Shown: positions 25,549 through 33,400 of the stretch, in pieces
Layout: every line of letters starts with the position of its first letter
Numbering within the stretch: the stretch's first letter is position 1
Source: Planctomycetaceae bacterium
GTDB taxonomy: Bacteria; Planctomycetota; Phycisphaerae; UBA1845; UTPLA1
DNA: 64,000 nucleotides
Direction of reading: 5' to 3'
Assembly: GCA_011525745.1 (NCBI GenBank)
Contig: WYBU01000089.1
Location: 1 to 64,000, forward strand
Translations under genes and position numbers: made by a program
Notes under the pieces: model-generated
What the model was told of the DNA's origin: nothing
The model's input: the letters and a program-made list of their open reading frames with translations, nothing else
The model's database searches: none

Positions 25549-26925
25549 TCAGCGAACGCCCCCCGAGGCCGCCGGCGCGGCCTGCGGCTCTTCACATGCG
25601 TCCCGACCCCCCACGATGCGAAACGAGTTCTTGCCCGCTTTCTTAGCCTCCAGCAGCGCCACATCGGCCTGCCGCAGCAGCTCATCCACTGTTTGTGCCT
25701 GCCACGGGAATGACGCCAGACCCCCGCTGATCGTCAGGCATCCGCATGCATCCGGCCCGAGCTTGGAGAACCTGTGCGACTGAAGGGCCGACCTGAAGCG
25801 CTTCAGAACCGTGGCCACCTCCAACGGGTGCCGCGAGCCGCTGGTGCGCGGCGGATCGGCATCCCAGAACACGACCACGAACTCGTCGCCTCCGTAGCGC
25901 GCCACCAAGTCGTGCTTGCGGCAACAGCGGAGGAACAATTGCGCCGTCTCGCGAATGATCGCGTCGCCGGCGTCGTGCCCGTACTGATCGTTGTATCGCT
26001 TGAAATCGTCGATATCGAACACCAGCGTCGTCACGGCGAAGCGCTCGCGCTTGGCGCGGTCGAGCGTCTCGCTCAGGAATTGTGTCAAGTATCGGCGGTT
26101 GGCCATGCCCGTCAGGTCGTCGCGATAGGCCAACTCGCGCCAGCGATGCGTGCGCGTCGACGCTTCGAGCAGACGGCCAAAGAGCACCGAATAGTGGCGC
26201 AATTTCTCCAGATGCCGGGTGTCGTATCCGGCCGCGTCCGGCGGGCCTACGCGGATTTGCCCGATGCGCCGCCCGCTCGCCTCGATCGGCTCAAGCAGCA
26301 CTGCCGACGTCAATGGCCCGGCGTCCTCGCTGGGCGCCGCGCCATCGGCGTGGGCATTTCCGACCTCGTCGTCGGCCACGACCGAGACGAACCGCGCGTT
26401 CAAGGCATCGCGAAGCAGACCGGCCATCTGCCTAAGCACAACGTGGTGCGGCGCGTCGATCGCCGCGACGACCTCGCTGAGACGGGCCAGCTCCAGCGGA
26501 TCGGGCGCCGCCGGACTCAGCGTGTGGCGCACCCATTGTTCGCGCGTTCGCCGCGCCGGAAATCGCAGCGCCCGCTCCAGTTCTCCTGCCGGTGGCGGAA
26601 AAATGACGTAATCGTCAGCCCCGAACTGCACCGCTCGGCGGCCCCACGACTCGTACGCCGGCTCGCAACAGAAAACGAGCCGCGCATCGCGCGCGGACTG
26701 CCGCATCGCGGTGACCGCGCTGCTGAGCCGTGCGCACCGGGGATCGATGCCCACCAGCACGCCGCGCGTCGGAGCGCGCGGCAATTCCGCGATGCCGGAC
26801 AGATAATCGCGCACGCCGTCAATCGGCGTCGGCGCGAAATGATCGCGCACGATCGGCCCCAGTCGGTCGACGTCGGCGATCACCAGCAGCCGCGGCGCGT
26901 GAGGCGCGGAGTCTTGCAGGCTCAT
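25549..26925 (-). CDS. Diguanylate cyclase with N-terminal receiver-like domain
   Basis: Makes the second messenger cyclic di-GMP. The C-terminal half holds the GGDEF domain: FDIDDFKRYNDQYGHDAGD, then ARYGGDEFVVVF near residue 340, and the final AKKAGKNSFRIV. The inhibitory I-site RxxD lies five residues before GGDEF (RKHD), so product inhibition is expected. The N-terminal 130 residues form a divergent receiver-like fold (LLVIADVDRLGP, LVFCCEP) without a clear phosphorylation aspartate. The middle 150 residues look like a GAF-type sensor. The start overlaps the preceding gene by ATGA, so the two are translationally coupled. Confidence 0.88.
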   Translation of the reverse strand: MSLQDSAPHAPRLLVIADVDRLGPIVRDHFAPTPIDGVRDYLSGIAELPRAPTRGVLVGIDPRCARLSSAVTAMRQSARDARLVFCCEPAYESWGRRAVQFGADDYVIFPPPAGELERALRFPARRTREQWVRHTLSPAAPDPLELARLSEVVAAIDAPHHVVLRQMAGLLRDALNARFVSVVADDEVGNAHADGAAPSEDAGPLTSAVLLEPIEASGRRIGQIRVGPPDAAGYDTRHLEKLRHYSVLFGRLLEASTRTHRWRELAYRDDLTGMANRRYLTQFLSETLDRAKRERFAVTTLVFDIDDFKRYNDQYGHDAGDAIIRETAQLFLRCCRKHDLVARYGGDEFVVVFWDADPPRTSGSRHPLEVATVLKRFRSALQSHRFSKLGPDACGCLTISGGLASFPWQAQTVDELLRQADVALLEAKKAGKNSFRIVGGRDACEEPQAAPAASGGVR

Positions 26926-27962
26926 GCGGAGCCTCCGTCGCGCTGCGGCGAGGCGTCCCCCAGAAGCGAGTCCAGTTCTTCGCGAGTCAACTCGGACCCC
27001 GGCGAATCATTGACCGGAGGGCGCGTCGGCTGCGAGGCGCCCGGCGGCGGCGTGCGACCGCCGGGGGGAATGCGCACGATCGGCCGATCGGCGCCTGACG
27101 CGGCGGCGCGCATCCGCATGCGTACGGCATCGTGCAGCGAAGGCTCGCGCGCCGACGAAGGGACTGCTCCGTTCGCCGGCGGTGTTGTTTCGGTGTCCCC
27201 GGCGGGATTGGGAGTTGCCGGCGGCTTTGGCGAAGATTGTGGCGTCGCCGTAACGGAGTTTGACTTGGTTCCTTCTGTTTGCTGTGCCGGCCGCCCTCCG
27301 CCGTCTCGGAAGTGCGGCGGCGGGACATCGGGCGTCGGCGTCAGCGGCCGAAATGGCTCGTCGTCGTTGAGCGACGATGGCCCCGCCGGTTCGTCCGAGC
27401 CGGGCGCTGCGTGGCGCGGATCGGTACGGTGTTTCAGACCGGATTGTTCCGCATGGGCCGCGCGCCAGGCGCGGTCAATGACTTCACGCAACGCATCCGG
27501 CGTGGATTCGCGACGCGGGTGCGGATGCGGCGGCCTTTCGGCCGATAAGTTTCGGTCCGAAGGCGCTGCGAAGGTCAACGTTGCTTCAGAGTCCGCATGG
27601 GGCGAGCATGAGGGCGGGGGCGATTGGATGGTTTCCTTAGCGCCTGGGAAGAACAGTTGCTCAGGCGCCAGGGTTTCATCCAACCTGCGGACGACGAGGC
27701 GAGGATAATATCGGCGAGCCAGCGACAAAAAGCGTTCTTCGCCTGCGTTGAGCACGCGCGAATCGACGACGACCTGATCAAATGGGGCGGTTGACTGCGA
27801 GGCGAGATGACCCATGGCGAGGTAAACGTCAGCCACGCGCAGCGTCTGCCAGCCGCGTTGCGAACACGTGTCGAGAAATCGGCGTACGGCGTCGTCGATC
27901 TTGTGTCCGACAAACAGGACGCGGGAAGCAGGAGCGAAAGGTGCGGCTGCGGGGTCGGACAT
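26922..27962 (-). CDS. Receiver-like protein with long Pro-rich tail and FliM/FliN-like end motif
   Basis: The first 110 of 346 residues have a receiver-like alpha/beta pattern (SRVLFVGHKID, FDQVVVDSRVL, YYPRLVVRRLDE). About 200 residues of low-complexity Pro/Ser/Thr/Ala linker follow. The last 25 residues contain SELTREELDSLLGD, which resembles the LSQDEIDALL motif at the N-terminus of FliM/FliN, where it contacts CheY-like partners. It sits upstream of, and overlaps by 4 bases, the diguanylate cyclase gene. A role as scaffold or partner of that cyclase, perhaps linked to motility, is inferred; the conserved receiver aspartate is not certain. Confidence 0.65.
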   Translation of the reverse strand: MSDPAAAPFAPASRVLFVGHKIDDAVRRFLDTCSQRGWQTLRVADVYLAMGHLASQSTAPFDQVVVDSRVLNAGEERFLSLARRYYPRLVVRRLDETLAPEQLFFPGAKETIQSPPPSCSPHADSEATLTFAAPSDRNLSAERPPHPHPRRESTPDALREVIDRAWRAAHAEQSGLKHRTDPRHAAPGSDEPAGPSSLNDDEPFRPLTPTPDVPPPHFRDGGGRPAQQTEGTKSNSVTATPQSSPKPPATPNPAGDTETTPPANGAVPSSAREPSLHDAVRMRMRAAASGADRPIVRIPPGGRTPPPGASQPTRPPVNDSPGSELTREELDSLLGDASPQRDGGSA

Positions 27963-28096
27963 TGATTCGGCCCACCACGACCGTCCCTGTGCGCGTACAG
28001 GGCCGTAACGTCAGTTTATCGAATCAGAATCGGCAAGTCAAAGACTTGTCGCATGGAGCCGTGGTCCCTAGCGTGTACACCCGGAGGATGCGTGAG

Positions 28097-29668
28097 ATGA
28101 TTGAGATGCGACGCCTGGCGCCCATCTGGTTCACACTGCTCTTTCTCAGCGGCGTGCTGGCGACAGCCGCCCGGCTGCCCGCTCAGACTCGCGATGCTGC
28201 GGCGACGCCGGCGATCGATGCAGTACTCGACGCAGCGCTGAATTCGGCGCTCAACAGCCACGGTGTCAAAGGCGCGCTGCTGGGCGCTCATGTCGTCGAG
28301 CTTTCGTCGGGGCGCGTCGTTTATGACCACGATTCGGCCCGCCCCATGATTCCCGCCAGCAATGCCAAGCTCGTGGTGATGGCCGCCGCCATCGACCAAC
28401 TGGGCGCGGATTACCGCTTTGAAACGCTGGTGGCGCTGCGCGGCCGAGACCTGGTCGTCATCGGCGGCGGCGATCCGGCCTTCGGCGATCCCAAGCTGGC
28501 CGCCGCCCGCGGCGAGTCGATCACCGCGGCGTTCGCGCGCTGGGCCGAATCGCTCAAAGCGGCTGGCGTGACGCGCATCACGGGGCGGCTGGTTTTCGAC
28601 GACTCGATCTTCGATAACGAGTTCATTCATCCCACCTGGCCGCGCGATCAGCACCAGGCCTGGTACGAGGCGCCCATCGGCGGGCTGAACCTGGCGGACA
28701 ACTGCGTCACCGTTTCCGCCGCGCCCGGCGCGAAAGGTTCCGTGACGCTATCGATGTCGCCGGGCAACACGGCGCTGAAACTCGTCAACGAATGTCGGAT
28801 CGGAAAGGAGCATCGGCCGGTCGTCCACCGTGCCTTTGGCGCTGATGCGATCAGCGTCCGAGGGACGATCAATCGAAAGGCCGCCCTGGCCGAAATCACC
28901 GTTCCCGATCCGGGCCTCTATTTTGCCGCCGCGCTGCGCACCTCGCTGGCCGCGCGCGACATCGCCATCGACGGCCCCATCGTTCGCGAGCGCGTGAAAG
29001 GGGCCGATGGCGGCTTGCCTGCCGATCTGCGGATCATCGCACGCGAGCGAACGCCGCTGAAGGACGTGCTGGCCCGCACCGGCAAGAACAGCCTGGGCAT
29101 GATGGCCGAGGGACTGATCAAGACGCTGGGCGCTCGTCGCGCGGCCGTCGGTACTTGGAAAAGCGGCGCAGAGGCGGTGCGGGCGTTCGTCGAATCGTGT
29201 GGTGTTTCGTCGTCCGAAATCGCACTGGCCGACGGCAGCGGATTGAGCCGCGAAAACCGGCTCAGCGCCGCCGCCGCCACATCGGTGCTGCGGCACATGT
29301 ATGCCCATCCGCAGCGCGAGATCTTCATGGCCGCACTCGCCCGGAGCGGCGTCGATGGCACGATGGACCGTCGCCTGCGCGATCTGCCCGGCCGCGTTCT
29401 TTGCAAGACCGGTTACATCTCAGGAGTGCGGACGCTGGCCGGCTACGCGAAAGGCGACGGCGGCGAGTGGTACGCCTTCGCCTTTTTCTACAACAACGCC
29501 GCGTCCACGGCGCCGCTGACCGCTTCTCAGGACAAAGCCTGTCGGATTCTCGTTCAGGGGCCGGCCGCGTCGGTCGGCGACGTTAAGTCGGCGACGCCGG
29601 CGAAGAAGAGCGGTTCGAAGACCACGAAACCCGCCGCAGCAAAGAAAAGCCGCGCCAGGCGCAAGTGA
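28097..29668 (+). CDS. dacB: D-alanyl-D-alanine carboxypeptidase/endopeptidase (PBP4, S13 family)
   Basis: Trims peptidoglycan stem peptides in the periplasm. The 523-residue protein has a signal peptide (RRLAPIWFTLLFLSGVLATAA). The catalytic SxxK box is SNAK in MIPASNAKLVVM (about residues 89-92), and the KTG box is CKTGYISGVRTLAGY near residue 436. The second (SxN) box is not obvious; the segment reads RTGKNSLGMMAEGL. The C-terminus ends in a lysine-rich AAAKKSRARRK tail of unknown use. The start at 28097 is 9 bases after GGAGG; ATGs at 28088 and 28106 are alternatives. Divergent from the receiver-like gene. Confidence 0.87.
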   Translation: MIEMRRLAPIWFTLLFLSGVLATAARLPAQTRDAAATPAIDAVLDAALNSALNSHGVKGALLGAHVVELSSGRVVYDHDSARPMIPASNAKLVVMAAAIDQLGADYRFETLVALRGRDLVVIGGGDPAFGDPKLAAARGESITAAFARWAESLKAAGVTRITGRLVFDDSIFDNEFIHPTWPRDQHQAWYEAPIGGLNLADNCVTVSAAPGAKGSVTLSMSPGNTALKLVNECRIGKEHRPVVHRAFGADAISVRGTINRKAALAEITVPDPGLYFAAALRTSLAARDIAIDGPIVRERVKGADGGLPADLRIIARERTPLKDVLARTGKNSLGMMAEGLIKTLGARRAAVGTWKSGAEAVRAFVESCGVSSSEIALADGSGLSRENRLSAAAATSVLRHMYAHPQREIFMAALARSGVDGTMDRRLRDLPGRVLCKTGYISGVRTLAGYAKGDGGEWYAFAFFYNNAASTAPLTASQDKACRILVQGPAASVGDVKSATPAKKSGSKTTKPAAAKKSRARRK

Positions 29669-29693
29669 GCTCGCGCGCAGATGGTCTCAACCG

Positions 29694-29715
29694 AACCGCG
29701 ACCGTCAGGGAGCGG
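29694..29715 (+). repeat. CCGCGACCGTnAGGGAGCGG repeat copy
   Basis: AACCGCGACCGTCAGGGAGC followed by GG; it differs from the copy at 14299-14320 at one base. It lies 5 bases before the start codon of the EamA transporter, in the position of its ribosome site (AGGGAG). Confidence 0.75.
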
Positions 29716-29720
29716 CGGAT

Positions 29721-30644
29721 ATGGCCGCGGCGAATCCCATGACGCAAACCATCACGCCGGCGGAGCGTCGCAGGGGCCTGATCGCGATCCTGTTCTGTAC
29801 CGTCCTCTGGTCGCTCAACGGCCCGTTCATCAAGCAGCTTTCGCAGGAGTACGGCCAGTCCGGCCTGGCGATTGCCTGGTGGCGCTCGCTGTTCGCCGGG
29901 CTGATCCTGCTGGCGCCCGCGTATCGTGCGTTGCCGACGTTGCCGCGCACGCGATGGTGGATTCCGGCCACGTTGAGTTTCGCCGCGATGTGCGGACTGT
30001 TCGTCGCCGCCACCACGCAGACCCAGGCGGCCAACGCCATCATCCTTCAATACACCGCGCCGCTGTGGATACTGGCGCTGAGTCCCCTGTTGCTCGGCGA
30101 GCGCCCCGCTCGGCGCGACACCGCGGTGATGCCGTTCGTGCTCGCCGGAATCCTGGTGATCTTCTTCGGCCAGGCCACGACCGATCTGCTGGGGTTGTCG
30201 CTCGCGTTGTCGAGCGGCGTGGCGTTCGCGTTCGTCGTGCTTTCGTTCCGCCGACTGCGTGACGTGGACCCGCTGGCGTCGCCGTGCGTCACGAACGTCG
30301 CGACCGTGTTGCTGCTGGCGCCGTTCGCCTGGTCGCGCAACATCACGCCGGAGCCGCTCGGCGCGTGGACCTTGCTCATCCTGATGGGCGTCGTGCAGAT
30401 GGCTCTGCCCTACGTATTGCTGGCCTACGGACTGCGGCGCGTGGCCGCTTCGGAAGCTGCGCTGCTGACGTTGCTCGAACCGTTGCTCAATCCGTTATGG
30501 ACTTTCCTCTGGATGGGCGAGCAGCCGACAAAAACCACCATGCTCGGCGGCGGACTGATCCTGATGGCCCTCGCGCTGCGCACGCGCTTCGCGGCCGACG
30601 CTCGCGAGCAACGGCCTATTACGAGCCGAACCAATGGCGATTAA
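29721..30644 (+). CDS. EamA-family (DMT superfamily) transporter
   Basis: A 307-residue membrane protein with about ten hydrophobic segments in two EamA repeats (about residues 18-140 and 155-290). The first helix FCTVLWSLNGPFIKQL, the TM3-4 stretch LFVAATTQTQAANAIILQYTAPLW and the second-repeat PYVLLAYGLRRVAASEAALLTLLEPLLNPLW are typical of the family. Members export or import amino acids, nucleotides or drugs; the substrate cannot be read from sequence. It starts at ATG 29721, just after the dispersed repeat, which supplies an AGGGAG ribosome-site-like stretch. Confidence 0.85.
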   Translation: MAAANPMTQTITPAERRRGLIAILFCTVLWSLNGPFIKQLSQEYGQSGLAIAWWRSLFAGLILLAPAYRALPTLPRTRWWIPATLSFAAMCGLFVAATTQTQAANAIILQYTAPLWILALSPLLLGERPARRDTAVMPFVLAGILVIFFGQATTDLLGLSLALSSGVAFAFVVLSFRRLRDVDPLASPCVTNVATVLLLAPFAWSRNITPEPLGAWTLLILMGVVQMALPYVLLAYGLRRVAASEAALLTLLEPLLNPLWTFLWMGEQPTKTTMLGGGLILMALALRTRFAADAREQRPITSRTNGD

Positions 30645-30757
30645 GCCGTTCACCGCGCGAGTGGCGCGGTCAAGTCCTGGCGCAAAGCCCCCCCGAGTTT
30701 TTGAGTGGCTCTGCTCGCGAGGGCCTGGCCGCGCGATTCCGACAATCGCGATCCCTG

Positions 30758-32161
30758 TCACACCCTTACGCGCGCCCAGCCTCCGCCGCGGAACCGCCAC
30801 GTCATCAGCCCGCTGCGGACCAGCAAATCGGCGTACATACCGCACCACGCCCCCAGCAACGCGCCGCCGAGCACCACACCGCCCAGATAAGCGATCGGAA
30901 TTCGCAGAAATACCATTCCGATGAACGTGAACATCATCGGAAACGCCGTGTCCCCCGCGCCGCGCAGCGACCAGATGTAGATGATCAGCACCGCCAGCGC
31001 AGGCTGCACCAGCCCCAGCGCCCGCAGCGCCGGCACGCCGCACGCCATGACCGCTGGATCGCTTGTCAATATCCGATACAACCACGGCGCGCAGATCAGG
31101 TACAAAAGGCCGTTCATCGTCAGCAGAATGACCGTCTGCCGCAGCGCTTCGTTGGCGCATTGCCGCGCCCGCTGCGGCGAGCCGGCGCCGAGGTTCTGTC
31201 CCATCAGCGTCGCCGCCGCCATGCCCCAGGCCGTCGCCGGCAGATACGACAGCGATTCGATGCGAATGCCGATCATGTGCGCCGCCATCAGCGTGTCCGA
31301 ATCGAACGCCCCGCCCGAGCGCGTGACGATGTTGATGAAGGCGAAGTGCCCGCCGAACATCAACGCGCCGTCTATCGCCGCCGGCAGTCCGATCCGCAGC
31401 GTGCGCGCGATCAGCGAAACATCGGGGCGCAGCGCCCCCAGGCTCAGCCGCAGTTCCGGCCGGCTGCGCACCAGGACGAACAGCATCAGCGCCCCGCCGA
31501 CGAATCGCCCGGTCACCGTCCCCCACGCGATCCCGTCGACCCCCCAGCCGAGCGTAAACGCCAGCAGCCACGACACGGCGATGTTCACGATGTTGACGAA
31601 TCCCAGCACCGCCATCGGCGTGCGTGTGTCGCCCGCGCCGCGCAGGCAGGCCGCGCCGACGAACGTCACCGCTTCGATCGGGTAGGCAATCGAGTCGATC
31701 AACAGATAGCGCGCCGCGATTGCGGTCGTCTCGGGCGTCAGAGCCAGCAGCCCCGCGACCCACCACGCCAGCCTGCGCACGAGCAGGAACCCCGCGACGC
31801 CCAGCAGCACGCCCAACAGCACCGCCTGGTTCGTTTCATGCCGCGCTTCGTCGCGCCGGCCTGACCCGATGGCCCGAGCCACAATGGCCGTCGCGCCGGT
31901 CCCGACCAGCGCGAACATCATGCTGATGAACCAACTGAGGTAGGCGGCGAATCCGACCGCGCTCGTCGCCGATCGACCTATCAGCCCCGCGAGAAACTGA
32001 TCGTTCCAGGCCACGCAGGCGTTGAGCACCTGTTCGCCCATGACGGGCAGCGCCAGCCAGATCACCGTGCGCCGCACGTCGGACGACAGCAGGTCGATCG
32101 GCGCGGCGTCGCGCGGTCGGCGCGGCGCCGGATGACGTTCGTCGAGCAAACCGCTGCGCAT
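30758..32161 (-). CDS. MATE-family efflux transporter
   Basis: A 467-residue inner-membrane antiporter with about 12 transmembrane segments in two MATE halves. Characteristic segments include RRTVIWLALPVMGEQVLNACVAWNDQ at the first helix, ISMMFALVGTGATAIVARAIGSGRRDEA in the first half, and the equivalent AAATLMGQNLGAGSPQRARQC in the second. A loop ending in RDEARHETNQA is typical. Exports cationic compounds using Na+ or H+; the specificity is unknown. Starts at ATG 32161 after a cytoplasmic stretch with many Arg/Pro residues. Monocistronic. Confidence 0.87.
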   Translation of the reverse strand: MRSGLLDERHPAPRRPRDAAPIDLLSSDVRRTVIWLALPVMGEQVLNACVAWNDQFLAGLIGRSATSAVGFAAYLSWFISMMFALVGTGATAIVARAIGSGRRDEARHETNQAVLLGVLLGVAGFLLVRRLAWWVAGLLALTPETTAIAARYLLIDSIAYPIEAVTFVGAACLRGAGDTRTPMAVLGFVNIVNIAVSWLLAFTLGWGVDGIAWGTVTGRFVGGALMLFVLVRSRPELRLSLGALRPDVSLIARTLRIGLPAAIDGALMFGGHFAFINIVTRSGGAFDSDTLMAAHMIGIRIESLSYLPATAWGMAAATLMGQNLGAGSPQRARQCANEALRQTVILLTMNGLLYLICAPWLYRILTSDPAVMACGVPALRALGLVQPALAVLIIYIWSLRGAGDTAFPMMFTFIGMVFLRIPIAYLGGVVLGGALLGAWCGMYADLLVRSGLMTWRFRGGGWARVRV

Positions 32162-32349
32162 GATCGGCGCCTCTTCACCCTGCCGCAGGTGCAGGCGGGG
32201 TTGTAACTATAGTCGAGCCGCGTCGAGACGCATCCGCGGAAGCGGTGATGATGGGGCAAGCGAGTTACGTCGGCGTCGCGACGAGTGGTGAAGGTCAGTA
32301 TCGGCGCATCATTTGAAAGTCACGTGGCACGGGCTTACAGACTTTGCGG

Positions 32350-32531
32350 CACAGCCGCCCCCGGCTGTGAATGGAGCACAGCCGCCCCCGGCTGTGAATG
32401 TGGCACAGCCGCCCTCGGCTGTGAATGGAGCACAGCCGCCCCCGGCTGTAAATGGGGCACAGCCGCCCCCGGCTGTGAATGGGGCGCAGCCGCCCTCGGC
32501 TGTGAATGGGGCACAGCCGCCCTCGGCTGTG
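32350..32531. repeat. Seven head-to-tail 27-bp units, each a CACAGCCG...CGGCTGTG palindrome
   Basis: Units begin at 32350, 32377, 32404, 32431, 32458, 32485 and 32512, at an exact 27-base period. Each contains an 8-bp-stem palindrome with a 4-base loop CCCC or CCCT, followed by AATGGGG-type spacers. A degenerate CGTGGCACGGGCTTACAG precedes them. Related single palindromes lie at 35391-35444 and 63942-63990. The 438 bases from 32162 to 32599 hold nothing else recognisable. Confidence 0.85.
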
Positions 32532-32599
32532 TTCTCCCGCGAGCAGCGCTCCGTCCCGTGCATAAGCGACGATTGGTATCGCTTATTGTCCCACGCGCC

Positions 32600-33271
32600 C
32601 TAAATGCTCTCCACGAACAGCGTCTGCTTGGCCCGCACCAGCCGCGTGTGACGCCGGATTTCCTCGCACACGCGGTCCGGCTCATCGATGCCGTCGATGA
32701 CCGCGTTCTTGTCCGTCTGGTCAGACGACGTGATGCGAATCGATCCCGTGCCGACGAAGCGGTCGATGACGTTCTTCTGCACGCGCACGTCGTCGACGCG
32801 CACCAACTCGGTCTGATCGATGGTCACGCTCAACAGGCCGCGCTCGAAGAACAACCGTTGCGTCGTCAGTCGGTAACGCAGGCTGTAGATGTGGTAGGCC
32901 TCGCGCAGCAGCAGTGCGAGCAAGGCCGCCACGATAATCAAGAACAGGATCGAATACTGAATCTTCGCCCCGATCAGATGATTCAGGTAGAACAGAATCA
33001 CGCCGCCGGTGAACCACAGAATCCAGTGCCAGTAGAAGTGCTTCCAGCTTGTCCGCCCCTGCCAGACCGGCTGCTCCGCCGCGGGATCGGTCGCGGCCGC
33101 CCCAGACGACGGAAACGGAAACGCAGCGCCGCCGCCCTGAGGCGCCGTGGGCGCGCCACCGACCCGGCCCGCCGGCGTCGGCCGCGCGGCGGCGGGATCG
33201 GTCGACGCGCCGCAATGCTGGCAGAACCTGGCGCCGTCGGGGATTTCCTTCTGACAACTCGGACAATTCAT
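32600..33271 (-). CDS. Zinc-ribbon plus bacterial PH-domain (YdbS-like) membrane protein
   Basis: A 223-residue protein. The N-terminal knuckle CPSCQKEIPDGARFCQHCG (residues 3-21) is a four-cysteine zinc ribbon. A Pro/Ala/Gly linker follows, then two adjacent hydrophobic helices (about 88-110 and 115-138) and a PH-like domain (LRYRLTTQRLFFERGLLSV, DQTELVRVDDVRVQKNVIDRFVG, GSIRITSSD). This is the bPH2/YdbS layout, found in membrane-associated proteins of unclear function. Divergent from the sulfatase-like gene. Confidence 0.8.
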   Translation of the reverse strand: MNCPSCQKEIPDGARFCQHCGASTDPAAARPTPAGRVGGAPTAPQGGGAAFPFPSSGAAATDPAAEQPVWQGRTSWKHFYWHWILWFTGGVILFYLNHLIGAKIQYSILFLIIVAALLALLLREAYHIYSLRYRLTTQRLFFERGLLSVTIDQTELVRVDDVRVQKNVIDRFVGTGSIRITSSDQTDKNAVIDGIDEPDRVCEEIRRHTRLVRAKQTLFVESI

Positions 33272-33400
33272 GAGACTCTCCTCGCGCCGAGCGAATCGAC
33301 CCGGCGCGAGGGAATATATCGTCGAACCGTGTCAACGTCTGCGCGGTCGTACGCTCGGCTCGACCGTAGCCAGCATTGGTTGCCGATCCGCCCCACGTCG

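Noticed and set aside
25774..27708. A 644-codon plus-strand open frame
   Set aside because: Antisense to the diguanylate cyclase and receiver-like genes, which have clear motifs; no ribosome site or family feature.
30284..31864. A 526-codon plus-strand frame, and the minus frame at 30495-31766
   Set aside because: Both are shadows of the MATE transporter gene (30758-32161, minus), whose membrane helices are unambiguous.
32350..32531. CRISPR-like regular repeats
   Set aside because: The 27-bp units are contiguous palindromes with 7-base spacers that are themselves nearly constant; there are no unique spacers and no cas genes.
32285..33400. A plus-strand open frame of 372 codons leading into the sulfatase gene
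   Set aside because: It runs through the 27-bp palindrome array and antisense to the PH-domain gene; composition is repetitive and no domain is visible. The sulfatase start at 33401 fits the membrane segments.
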